From: an uncultured Subdoligranulum sp.
GTDB taxonomy: Bacteria > Bacillota > Clostridia > Christensenellales > CAG-314
NCBI GenBank assembly: GCA_900551395.1
Contig: URVX01000030.1
Span: 1-9,508 of the forward strand
Reading direction: 5' to 3'
DNA length: 9,508 bases
Shown: in pieces, positions 1 to 7,205 of the stretch
Numbering within the stretch: position 1 is the first letter of the stretch
Layout of the letters: each line of letters begins with the position of its first letter
The notes under the pieces: generated by a model
What the model was told of the DNA's origin: nothing
The model's database searches: none
Seen by the model: the letters and a program-made list of their open reading frames with translations, nothing else
Translations under genes and position numbers: made by a program

Positions 1-146
1 ATTGGACAGCCGAAACGGATGAAGGTCAAAAAATGTTTGGCGCGGGCGAAATTGCCGAAGCTCCCGAGGGGACGCTTGCCGTCGCGGTGTGGGAGATATA
101 CGAAAGCTCTTCATCTCTGCCTCAAGGCGGCGGCGACGAGATTTGA
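1..146 (+). CDS. 3' end of a probable InlB-type repeat surface protein (partial)
   Basis: An open frame enters from the left edge (first full codon at position 3) and ends with TGA at 144-146, giving the last 47 residues of a protein. It begins with W-T-A-E and runs through a glycine/acidic stretch to GTLAVAVWE. This spacing matches the second half of an InlB B-repeat (Listeria-Bacteroides repeat), which typically reads GW(Y/T)..., then a short loop, then TLYAVW. After the repeat comes a short Ser/Gly-rich tail ending GGGDEI. No LPXTG motif, hydrophobic anchor or charged tail is present, so this end is not sortase anchored; like its neighbour it may be held by an N-terminal lipid, but the N-terminus is outside the window. 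It lies 44 nt upstream of another InlB-repeat gene on the same strand, so the two may be co-transcribed paralogues. The frame and stop are clear; the family call rests on one half repeat. Confidence 0.7.
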   Translation, partial: WTAETDEGQKMFGAGEIAEAPEGTLAVAVWEIYESSSSLPQGGGDEI

Positions 147-175
147 ATTACATATTGTTCGTTCATATTCAGATT

Positions 176-180
176 GGAGG
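176..180 (+). promoter_or_regulatory. Shine-Dalgarno site of the giant lipoprotein gene
   Basis: GGAGG lies 10 nt before the ATG at 191. It is the best ribosome-binding match in the 44-nt gap after the preceding gene and fixes the start. The rest of the gap is AT-rich, with no convincing terminator hairpin. Confidence 0.75.
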
Positions 181-190
181 TACTAAATAA

Positions 191-3100
191 ATGAAAAAAA
201 GAACGAAAGGGATTGCTTTAATTTTTGCCGCAGTCGTATTGCTGGTTTTTTGCGCGCTTTTTGCAGGCTGCACCGAGAAGGCTACGCTTAAATTTATGAC
301 CTTTGACGGCGGCTATGTGGAAATCGAAGGCAAGGTCGGCGAGGCTGCGGAGTTTCCCTCCGTTAATCGCGAGGGCTACGCGCTGGCGGGTTGGTACGAG
401 GAGGAAAGCTGCGACGGCATTGCCGTGACGGAAGCGGTTTTCCAAAAGGGCAAAACATATTACGCCAAGTGGAGCAAAACTTATGCCGTGACATTCGACC
501 TTGACGGAGGAGCCATGAGCTCCGGCGCCGTTTATCTTGCGGAGGGGCAGGAAATTCTCGGCGCGGTGAGCGGGAGCGTCCCGACAAAGGGCGATTTGCG
601 TTTCGGAGGCTGGTATCTGGGAGACCAACCGCTCGAGGCTGCGGACAAAATGCCTGCGGGCGGCGTGACGCTTACGGCAAGATATATGGCGAAGTATACG
701 ATAAACGTATATTTGCAGGAGCTTAATCTCGAGGATTACGCGTTTGAGGCGCAATTTGCTTCTGGCTATGCTCTTGTCGGAGAGGAGTTCTTTCCCGATT
801 TGAAGGTAGATGGCTTTACGCTTCTGGAGGACGGCGACGATTCTGTTTTCATAAGCGAAAATTCCGCGGACAACGTGATAAATCTGAAATTTGACAGAAA
901 CAGCTACACGCTTTGGTTTTTGTCCAATTATCCCGAAGGCTCGGGGCAGAGCCAGGAGGAGCTTTCTTTTACATATCTTTACGGAGAGGAGCTTTCTTTT
1001 CCGGACAGCGTCCCTTTCCGAACCGACGGCTACAGATTTTTCGGCTGGGGAACTTATGCCGACGCGCGTTTCGACGAGACCGTTTCTCCCAGTGAGCTAA
1101 AGCTTGACGGAGACGTTGTGCTTCACGCTATCTGGAACAAGGGCTATGTGGATATGTTTGCGGGCGAGGATACGATTTTCCTCATGCGCGACGGCACGGG
1201 CAAAGCCGTTCTCTGCCGCGGCGGAAAGGATATAGAGGGAAGCTACAACGAGAAAAAGGATTGGTACGAGTTTGAAAGCCCCACGACGAGCTTTGTTTTG
1301 CGCGCGCGCGTCAACGACAACGGCACCTTCGTGTTTTACGCCAACAGAAAGGGCGAGTATTTTTTGTTTGACTCAAACGGAATAGACAAAGAGGCTACGC
1401 TTGCGTTGGACGACATGAACGGCGTCGAGCTTTACCGCACGAGCGAGGGGAACAAGCAGTATCTCGAGGGGGAATATTCCATAGACGAAAACGGCTATTA
1501 CGAGGCTGATTTTTCCGACGGCACGCGCTTTGTGTTTTTGTTGGGAACTGCGGCAGACCCTCAAAGCGGCGTAAGATTGTCTGTTTTCAGAATCAGGGGG
1601 GAGGAGGCAGACTGGGGCGTTCTGCCTTACAAAGCGGTTTACTATCCCGCAATAACCTTGGACGGCTTCGGCTATGCCTTGTTTGAGCAGCAGCCCGGCA
1701 GAACGGCTTATGTCGGCTATGTCATCGACGGCGACGTATTTACGCTTTACGATACGACGAGCGGCAGCGTCGTTTTGACCGCCAAAGCCGGCAGCTACAA
1801 GGGCGTTTGGGGCTGGGAGCAGTATGACGCGCAGTTTGACAAAGTTTTTGAAAACGGCAGCGCGACGCTCACTCTGGACGGCTGCTCCACGGCAATTTAC
1901 ATGAATGACGGTCAGAGCTTTGTCGGCAGCTATACCGTAGAAAGCTCACTTGTCGAAGGTTATATAATAACCGTAGTTTCTTCGTCGGGCGAAAAACGGG
2001 TGTTTGTCGCGTTTGAAAAGCTTGGCTCGACGGACACGGCTTTCGCGTTTGAAGAAAAGCACGCGGATTACGGAGAATATTTGTTTGTTACTGACGACGG
2101 CAAGCTTGCGGGCTATCCGTTCCTTGTCGTAAACGGCGACGGCACTGCCGCGACTTATGAGCGCGGCGGGCAGGGAACTCCCGAAAAAACCTCGTCGGGC
2201 GTTATCTCGAAACAGGGCGACTTTTATCTTTATACGGTTACGGGGCAGATTGCCGATTGGGCAGTCAATCGCTTCGCCGCGCTTGTGCTCAATTTTGACA
2301 CTCAATCCACTTCTTATGACGTGTATTACGTAATTTCCCTTGACGACGGAGAAGCCTCGACGGATTTTTCGACGGTTTACACCGGTGAGAATGGCGCAAG
2401 ACTTACGATTGTGTCCTGCTTTGCGGTTTTTGACGACGGCAGCGGCTCGGTTTTGTCCGGCGTTTTTTCTCAGGGACCGGATTTCATCAGGCTGAACGAC
2501 GGAAACGCCGATTATTATTTCCGACTTGACCAGGACGGCAAAACCTTTGTCAGGCTGGCTTACGAGCCGGCAGTGCTTGTCATGAAAAGAAACGGCTCGA
2601 CCGTTTCATCGTCCACTTTGACGGTAAGCGGGAACAAATACGGCGAAGACGGGTACGAAGCTGTGTTTACCGAAAAGGCGGGAGGCGTCTCTACAAGCTG
2701 CAGCGGATATTATACCTATGAGGAGCTTGAATCCGTAGGCGCGAAATTTGCGGTCTACACCTTCCATTCCCAAGAGAAGAATTTTAAGTTTATCGTCAGC
2801 GCGTCGACCTCGACAATTTATTTCCATTATTTCGAGCTCTACGAGGTTATAACTTTCGGCAGTTACAGCGGTTTGGACGACAGCGACGGGCAGCTGGCCG
2901 AGTCGAAGCTTTCGCTTACCGACGAAAAGGACGCTGCAGGCAATCTTTTCGTTGTCTATATCGCAGACGGCAATTCGACAAAGGGCACGTTTACGTCGGG
3001 CAAAACGTCAGCCTTCGGCAGGTTTGAACAGACGGTTTACACGTTTACGGCTGCGGAGGGAGATTTGACTTTCGATTTCACTTTGATAAACTCATATTTC

Positions 3101-5251
3101 CGTATCTGCGCGCCCGACGCGTCGTTTGCGGCTGCGGACGGAAGCGTCCTTCAGCTTGACGGAAAAACCCACATGGCGAGATATTTCGATACGCAAAACG
3201 AATATTTCAGCTATTACGTCGTGACAAACAACGTGCTGGACCAGGACGAAACGGCGATAGCCATGTTGATAAACGACGTCGAGCGCCGCTTCGACCTGAA
3301 CGGCTCTGACGGAACCTTCGCCTTGAGGGGGCTTGAAGAAGGCGCGTATCTCAAGGTGAAAAACAATATGCCCGACGGCGAAATAATAATCTTCGACGGT
3401 CACGGCAATGCAACGCTCAAAAAGGCAGACGGCGGCGAAATAAAAGCGGAGTACGCGTTTGCCGACGGGCTGTACACGATTTCCTTCGAGGGCGGCAGTT
3501 ATGTAGGCGAAACGGGCTTGTTTGCTGCGGACGGAAACCAATACTACGCTTTTCTGTTTTTCGGCGAGGGCGTTGCGGGGGCTTACCTTGACTGCGACGA
3601 CCTGTCGGTGGTTGAGCTTGACGGCTTTGGCAACGCGACTAGGTACAACTATGACGGACACGCCGAAAGGGGCAGATACACCTTGCTGAGCGACACGATT
3701 TTCTATTTCGAGTCGCAGACGGGCAGCGACGCGCTTTACAAATTTGCGTCCGGCGGCAAAGTAATCAAATCGGACTTTGCGGCAACCTATTATGCCGAGG
3801 ATTTCGCGGCCGTGGTTTTTTACATAAACGGAGTGGTGCTGTTCAACAACTCCAACGCGATATATTTCAGCTATGACGAGAGCGCGCAGAAGATATATAC
3901 ATATACGCCTTCGGATTCCGAAGACGCCAATTCCTACGGCTTTGTCGTCGAGGAGTTTTCCGAAGACGGCGGCAGCATATCGTACACGGATCCGCAAAGC
4001 GGCATAACGAGAAGGTACGACCGTTTCGACGGAAAGTATATGACTCTCGAAGACGGGAATGGCGGCACGCTTGAGTTTCAGCCCGACGGCAGGGCGGAAT
4101 TTACAGTTTCAGCCGTATATACCGATTCGGCGGGGAAGCAATCTCAGTTTTATTTTGTCGTTTATTATGACGGGAACAACGAGGTCGTGACTATGCTGGC
4201 GCGGTTTGCGACGGGAGCATTGAAAGGAAGCGCGTCTGATTTTCTGTTCAAGGTAAATTACTTCATAGACGTGGATTTGGCGGAAAAAGCCTTCGCGCTG
4301 GACGCCGAGAAATATATTTACGGGCTTACTGCCTACGATTACACGTATGTGCAGCTTATCACCGTTTACGGCTCCGGATGGGCTTTTCTGTTCGAGGAGG
4401 CTTACGGCTATCTTAACATAACGGCTGATGTCGTTGACGGTCGGACGACGTTTTCGGTTTCGGGCAGGTTCAATTTCATCAAGGACGCTTTGGGCAACGC
4501 GCTCGCTTTTTCGGGCGGGACGCTTAGCAGCGCGGGTTATATCGATTCGCGCGTCGAGTCCTTCGGCAATATGTTTTCGTCGGAGGTCGTCGCGGCGGAC
4601 GGAAACACCTATCATATCAACTTTTATCTGGCGTACGACGGCAATTTGCAGGAATATGTTTATATAATTTACTCGTGCACTATGGTAGAGGAAAAAATCG
4701 AGCTTGACGGCGGCAGCGTGGTTTACAAAGAAGTATTTCTTTATTCTTCGGGCTTCCGTTTCGTAAAGGGACAGGACGAAGAAACAGGCGAGCCGATATA
4801 TTTTTCCAACGGCGACGCGTTTTATCCGACTCTGAAGTACAGGGGAGAAACAGTCGTTGTCCACAACTTCATGACCGAAGGCGAAAACAGGTGGATTTTC
4901 TTCTCGAGAGTGTATTCGGGAAAATCATATACGGATTATCGTTATTATTTCGATTTTACGCTTGACGACGACGGAAATATTATGGCGGGAGAGTTGGTTC
5001 GCATGACGGAAAAAATATACCGGTCGGCGCTCGGAGACGCGGCTCACGTTGTCTGCGACGAAGAAACGGGAGAAATAACGGATATTTCGGGTTTGACGGT
5101 GGACGGCGAATATAAGAATGCCTTGTCCTGCACCGACAACGGCGACGATACCTTCACGGTTGTCACGTCCGACGGCACATATACGGTAACTATTCACAGA
5201 ACGACCGACGGCAGGATTGAAAGGGTGAGCATAAGCTTAATCGGCGGCTGA
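191..5251 (+). CDS. Giant InlB-repeat lipoprotein, 1686 residues
   Basis: The product is a probable lipid-anchored surface protein of unknown ligand. Residues 1-27 form a lipoprotein signal: basic MKKRTK, a hydrophobic core, and a lipobox ending LFAGC with Cys27 as the likely lipidated residue. Residues about 32-94, 98-165 and 238-315 are InlB/Listeria-Bacteroides repeats (GWY or GW core, closing AKW, ARY or AIW); about 169-233 looks like a degenerate or MucBP-like unit. From about 327 to the end there are many diverged beta-rich modules with a recurring pattern: hydrophobic-x-LDGxGxA, a short loop with DG, then GxY and alternating aromatic strands. Clear copies lie near 487, 556, 645, 1066, 1138 and 1285. 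No enzymatic motif, LPXTG or C-terminal membrane segment is visible. The sequence is acidic, rich in Asp, Gly, Tyr and Phe, and poor in Cys. A role in adhesion or as a scaffold is inference. The start is supported by GGAGG at 176-180; the gene ends 44 nt before the moxR start. Confidence 0.93.
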   Translation: MKKRTKGIALIFAAVVLLVFCALFAGCTEKATLKFMTFDGGYVEIEGKVGEAAEFPSVNREGYALAGWYEEESCDGIAVTEAVFQKGKTYYAKWSKTYAVTFDLDGGAMSSGAVYLAEGQEILGAVSGSVPTKGDLRFGGWYLGDQPLEAADKMPAGGVTLTARYMAKYTINVYLQELNLEDYAFEAQFASGYALVGEEFFPDLKVDGFTLLEDGDDSVFISENSADNVINLKFDRNSYTLWFLSNYPEGSGQSQEELSFTYLYGEELSFPDSVPFRTDGYRFFGWGTYADARFDETVSPSELKLDGDVVLHAIWNKGYVDMFAGEDTIFLMRDGTGKAVLCRGGKDIEGSYNEKKDWYEFESPTTSFVLRARVNDNGTFVFYANRKGEYFLFDSNGIDKEATLALDDMNGVELYRTSEGNKQYLEGEYSIDENGYYEADFSDGTRFVFLLGTAADPQSGVRLSVFRIRGEEADWGVLPYKAVYYPAITLDGFGYALFEQQPGRTAYVGYVIDGDVFTLYDTTSGSVVLTAKAGSYKGVWGWEQYDAQFDKVFENGSATLTLDGCSTAIYMNDGQSFVGSYTVESSLVEGYIITVVSSSGEKRVFVAFEKLGSTDTAFAFEEKHADYGEYLFVTDDGKLAGYPFLVVNGDGTAATYERGGQGTPEKTSSGVISKQGDFYLYTVTGQIADWAVNRFAALVLNFDTQSTSYDVYYVISLDDGEASTDFSTVYTGENGARLTIVSCFAVFDDGSGSVLSGVFSQGPDFIRLNDGNADYYFRLDQDGKTFVRLAYEPAVLVMKRNGSTVSSSTLTVSGNKYGEDGYEAVFTEKAGGVSTSCSGYYTYEELESVGAKFAVYTFHSQEKNFKFIVSASTSTIYFHYFELYEVITFGSYSGLDDSDGQLAESKLSLTDEKDAAGNLFVVYIADGNSTKGTFTSGKTSAFGRFEQTVYTFTAAEGDLTFDFTLINSYFRICAPDASFAAADGSVLQLDGKTHMARYFDTQNEYFSYYVVTNNVLDQDETAIAMLINDVERRFDLNGSDGTFALRGLEEGAYLKVKNNMPDGEIIIFDGHGNATLKKADGGEIKAEYAFADGLYTISFEGGSYVGETGLFAADGNQYYAFLFFGEGVAGAYLDCDDLSVVELDGFGNATRYNYDGHAERGRYTLLSDTIFYFESQTGSDALYKFASGGKVIKSDFAATYYAEDFAAVVFYINGVVLFNNSNAIYFSYDESAQKIYTYTPSDSEDANSYGFVVEEFSEDGGSISYTDPQSGITRRYDRFDGKYMTLEDGNGGTLEFQPDGRAEFTVSAVYTDSAGKQSQFYFVVYYDGNNEVVTMLARFATGALKGSASDFLFKVNYFIDVDLAEKAFALDAEKYIYGLTAYDYTYVQLITVYGSGWAFLFEEAYGYLNITADVVDGRTTFSVSGRFNFIKDALGNALAFSGGTLSSAGYIDSRVESFGNMFSSEVVAADGNTYHINFYLAYDGNLQEYVYIIYSCTMVEEKIELDGGSVVYKEVFLYSSGFRFVKGQDEETGEPIYFSNGDAFYPTLKYRGETVVVHNFMTEGENRWIFFSRVYSGKSYTDYRYYFDFTLDDDGNIMAGELVRMTEKIYRSALGDAAHVVCDEETGEITDISGLTVDGEYKNALSCTDNGDDTFTVVTSDGTYTVTIHRTTDGRIERVSISLIGG
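284..1135 (+). repeat. InlB/Listeria-Bacteroides B-repeat block in the lipoprotein
   Basis: The encoded residues 32-315 hold repeats at about 32-94, 98-165 and 238-315, with a degenerate one between at 169-233. Each good copy has an opening strand (e.g. VTFDLDGG), a GY or LRF turn, a GWY/GWG core, and a closing strand (YYAKW, TLTARY, VLHAIW). InlB B-repeats adopt a ubiquitin-like beta-grasp fold and act as stalks or binding modules in surface proteins. The copies are diverged at the DNA level, so this is an old array. Confidence 0.8.
956..1000 (+). repeat. Short 15-nt direct repeat, period 30 nt
   Basis: The same 15 bases (gaggagctttctttt) occur at 956-970 and 986-1000, exactly 30 nt apart and in frame, so the peptide EELSF appears twice ten residues apart. 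This suggests a small in-frame duplication or replication slippage inside the last InlB-like repeat. It may also reflect convergent strand sequence. Confidence 0.6.
1169..4150 (+). repeat. Array of diverged 'LDGxGxA' beta modules in the lipoprotein
   Basis: Encoded residues about 327-1320 contain recurrent units of roughly 70-90 residues. Aligned by eye, they share FLMRDGTGKAV (330), ITLDGFGYALF (488), LTLDGCSTAIY (560), LVVNGDGTAATY (645), IIFDGHGNATL (1066), VELDGFGNATR (1140) and LEDGNGGTLEF (1286). Each is followed some 10-20 residues later by a G-x-Y or equivalent and one or two aromatic-rich strands. I do not recognise this as a named domain, though similar phrases are familiar from large Clostridia surface proteins. 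The unit boundaries are approximate. Confidence 0.5.
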
Positions 5252-5282
5252 CTATGCCTGCGTCATCAAAAAAAGTTTATTC

Positions 5283-5286
5283 GGAG
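5283..5286 (+). promoter_or_regulatory. Shine-Dalgarno site that decides the MoxR start
   Basis: GGAG ends 9 nt before the ATG at 5296. The alternative in-frame ATG at 5254, 2 nt after the upstream stop, has no comparable purine-rich site before it (only a GGCGGC context). This favours 5296 as the main start. Confidence 0.6.
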
Positions 5287-5295
5287 AAACAGAAA

Positions 5296-6285
5296 ATGGT
5301 AACAGAGAAAGAGATAGTAAAATTCGGAGAGCAGTGTGGGAATATATTTGCGCAGGTATCGAGGGACGTGATCGGGCAGAAAGAGGTAGTGGAAGGAACG
5401 ATCATAGCGATGATAGCTGGCGGAAACGTGCTGTTGGAGGGAGTGCCCGGAGTAGGGAAGACTAGGCTTGTAAGGAGCTTGGGGAGAGTATTCGACCTGC
5501 CGTTCAAGCGGATACAGTTTACGCCGGACCTGATGCCTGCGGACGTGACGGGAACAAACATCATAGTGAAGGACGGGAGCGGGAACTCGACGTTCAAGTT
5601 CCAGCCGGGGCCGATATTCAGCAACATAATCCTGGCGGACGAAATAAACAGAGCGACTCCGAAGACGCAGTCTGCCTTGCTGGAAGCTATGCAGGAGCAC
5701 ACGGTAACGGTAATGGGAGAGTCGAGGAAGCTGAACGAGCCGTTTTTCGTATTGGCGACGCAGAACCCGATAGAGCAGGACGGAACGTATCCTTTGCCCG
5801 AGGCGCAGATGGACAGATTTATGTTCAAGCTGGTGGTGCCCAATCCGAGTCTGAACGAGCTTATGGAGATAGTGGACATGACGCAGAAGACGATGGAAGA
5901 GGTAGCCGACGCGGCATGTACGGGAGAGGAGCTGCTGGAGATGAGAGCAACGGCGAATCAAATACCGGTAGCAACGGAAGTGATGAGATACGCGATGTAT
6001 CTGACGTCGGCGACGCATCCGGACAGCGAGTGCGCGACGGAGACGGCGAAGAAGTACATCAGAGTGGGAGCGAGTCCCAGAGCGGGACAGGCGCTCATAT
6101 CTGCGGCAAAGGTAAAGGCGTTGATCAAGGGACGCTTCAACGTGGCGTACAGCGACATCAACGAGCTGGCGTATCCGGTGCTCAGGCACAGAATAAAGAT
6201 GAATTTCGAAGCGATAGCGGAGAGAGTGACGCCGGACAATGCGATAGAGAAGATATTGGAAGAGATAGCGAAAGCGGCGAAATAA
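5296..6285 (+). CDS. MoxR-family AAA+ ATPase
   Basis: This is a cytosolic AAA+ ATPase of the MoxR family, whose members act as chaperone-like machines that activate or assemble partners together with VWA-domain proteins. From the start at 5296 the protein has 329 residues, the usual length. Visible motifs are Walker A GVPGVGKT (49-56), Walker B IILADE followed by INRA (111-120), sensor 1 ATQNP (154-158), the QMDRFMFK segment carrying the arginine finger (171-178) and sensor 2 GASPRAGQAL (258-267). All are intact, so it should hydrolyse ATP. An in-frame ATG at 5254 would add 14 residues (MPASSKKVYSEKQK), but lacks a good ribosome site. The DUF58 gene begins 20 nt after its stop, followed by two VWA genes, the classic MoxR operon order. 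Codon choice is strikingly unlike the upstream lipoprotein: of 25 Ile codons 18 are ATA and none ATT, 19 of 20 Gly codons end in a purine, and 14 of 16 Arg codons are AGA/AGG. The substrate is unknown. Confidence 0.96.
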   Translation: MVTEKEIVKFGEQCGNIFAQVSRDVIGQKEVVEGTIIAMIAGGNVLLEGVPGVGKTRLVRSLGRVFDLPFKRIQFTPDLMPADVTGTNIIVKDGSGNSTFKFQPGPIFSNIILADEINRATPKTQSALLEAMQEHTVTVMGESRKLNEPFFVLATQNPIEQDGTYPLPEAQMDRFMFKLVVPNPSLNELMEIVDMTQKTMEEVADAACTGEELLEMRATANQIPVATEVMRYAMYLTSATHPDSECATETAKKYIRVGASPRAGQALISAAKVKALIKGRFNVAYSDINELAYPVLRHRIKMNFEAIAERVTPDNAIEKILEEIAKAAK

Positions 6286-6294
6286 AGGAAAAAT

Positions 6295-6299
6295 GGGAG
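6295..6299 (+). promoter_or_regulatory. Shine-Dalgarno site of the DUF58 gene
   Basis: GGGAG lies 6 nt before the ATG at 6306. It matters because the DUF58 reading frame stays open upstream, through the 3' part of moxR, back to 5916; the site and the family's normal length select 6306 as the true start. Confidence 0.7.
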
Positions 6300-6305
6300 A
6301 AGAAG

Positions 6306-7205
6306 ATGAAAATATCTCATTTGGACGACAAGTTTTTCAGTCGGCTGGAGACACTGGCGCTTAACCTAAGGAGCAGTCTGGCTGGATATTTCGGAGGGAA
6401 GCATTTAGTAAACAACTACGGACAGACGGTAGAGTTTGCGGACTTCCGGGAGTACCAGTTGGGAGACGACATCCGAAGGATAGACTGGAATTTGTATTCG
6501 CGGTTCGAGAAGTATTATCTCAAGCTGTTTACCGACGAGAGGCAGATGCAGGTTCAGGTATTTCTGGACTGCTCTGCCTCAATGGGGAAAGACAACCCGA
6601 AGAAGGGGTCGTATGCGGTAGCTACAGCGGCGGCATTGGGATACCTGGCGGTGCACAATATGGACAAGGTGTCGTTTCACCTGATGCGAGGAAACGCATC
6701 GGAGAATCCGTTTGGGACGATAATAGGAAAGAACGCGTTTTTCCGGGCGATAAGCACGATAGGAGAGATGGGCTTCGACGAAGAGGCGGATATAGAGAGA
6801 GGAATATCCGGGTGTCCGGACATAAGCGCGAACAACGGACTGACGGTAATAATATCGGACTTTTTCACGGAGAGCAACTGGAAGAAGGCGGTGGATTATC
6901 TGTGCTACAAAAAGAGACAGGTGCTGCTGGTGCAGGTGCTGTCACCGGAGGAAATAGACCCGGTATACGACGGAAGAGTAAACCTGATAGACTCGGAATC
7001 GGTGGATTTGTCCGACGAGAAGAACATGAAAATACGAATAACGCGAAGCATGCAGAAGGCATACGAGGAAGCGTTGAAAGACTTTAAGCAGGATATAAAA
7101 TCTTTTTGCTCCAAGAGAAACGTGGATTTTATCTCCGTGCGCACCGATAAGCCTATCGAAAGAATGCTCTTCGGCGAATTGTTGAATGTAGGTATTATGG
7201 CATGA
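6306..7205 (+). CDS. DUF58 family protein with VWA-like fold
   Basis: This 299-residue protein of the DUF58 family is the standard partner of MoxR ATPases. The family hallmark is at residues about 43-79 (EFADFREYQLGDDIRRIDWN, then a segment through FTDER). A VWA-like domain follows: DCSASM (88-93) gives the DxSxS metal-site motif, and VIISDFF (181-187) supplies the later Asp. Where many VWA domains have a TD(L/I) threonine, this protein reads EADIERG (160-166), so that metal ligand seems replaced by Ala. No signal peptide or membrane segment is seen; it is probably cytosolic. It starts 20 nt after moxR and ends in a 4-nt ATGA overlap with the next gene, implying translational coupling. Up to about residue 264 its codons share the ATA/GGA/AGR habit of moxR (16 of 17 Ile codons ATA); the last 35 codons return to the flanking style (ATC, ATC, ATT; GGC, GGT). 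The exact biochemical role of DUF58 proteins is not established. Confidence 0.95.
   Translation: MKISHLDDKFFSRLETLALNLRSSLAGYFGGKHLVNNYGQTVEFADFREYQLGDDIRRIDWNLYSRFEKYYLKLFTDERQMQVQVFLDCSASMGKDNPKKGSYAVATAAALGYLAVHNMDKVSFHLMRGNASENPFGTIIGKNAFFRAISTIGEMGFDEEADIERGISGCPDISANNGLTVIISDFFTESNWKKAVDYLCYKKRQVLLVQVLSPEEIDPVYDGRVNLIDSESVDLSDEKNMKIRITRSMQKAYEEALKDFKQDIKSFCSKRNVDFISVRTDKPIERMLFGELLNVGIMA
7190..7205 (+). promoter_or_regulatory. ATGA translational-coupling junction
   Basis: The start ATG at 7202-7204 overlaps the DUF58 stop TGA at 7203-7205. A short AGG at 7190-7192 lies 9 nt before the start. The weak ribosome site plus overlap suggests re-initiation by ribosomes finishing the DUF58 gene. 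Confidence 0.65.

Noticed and set aside
143..171. Possible promoter before the lipoprotein gene (TTGAAT, 17-nt gap, TATTCA)
   Set aside because: Only 4 of 6 and 3 of 6 matches to the consensus in an AT-rich gap; not distinguishable from chance.
3092..3997. 301-codon open frame on the - strand inside the lipoprotein gene (and a similar one at 4109-4864)
   Set aside because: No domain or ribosome site is apparent and both lie wholly within the coherent lipoprotein frame.
5217..5256. Possible promoter for moxR starting from TTGAAA at 5217-5222
   Set aside because: No acceptable -10 hexamer lies 16-18 nt downstream, and the sequence is coding.
5266..6189. 307-codon open frame on the - strand opposite moxR
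   Set aside because: Low-complexity Arg/His/Tyr/Leu-rich translation, produced by the purine-rich codon choice of moxR.
5916..6305. In-frame upstream extension of DUF58 through the 3' end of moxR (would give 429 residues)
   Set aside because: The extension translates to a Gly/Asp/Ser-rich low-complexity sequence, lacks a ribosome site, and is explained by the codon bias of moxR. GGGAG before 6306 and normal DUF58 length support the shorter form.
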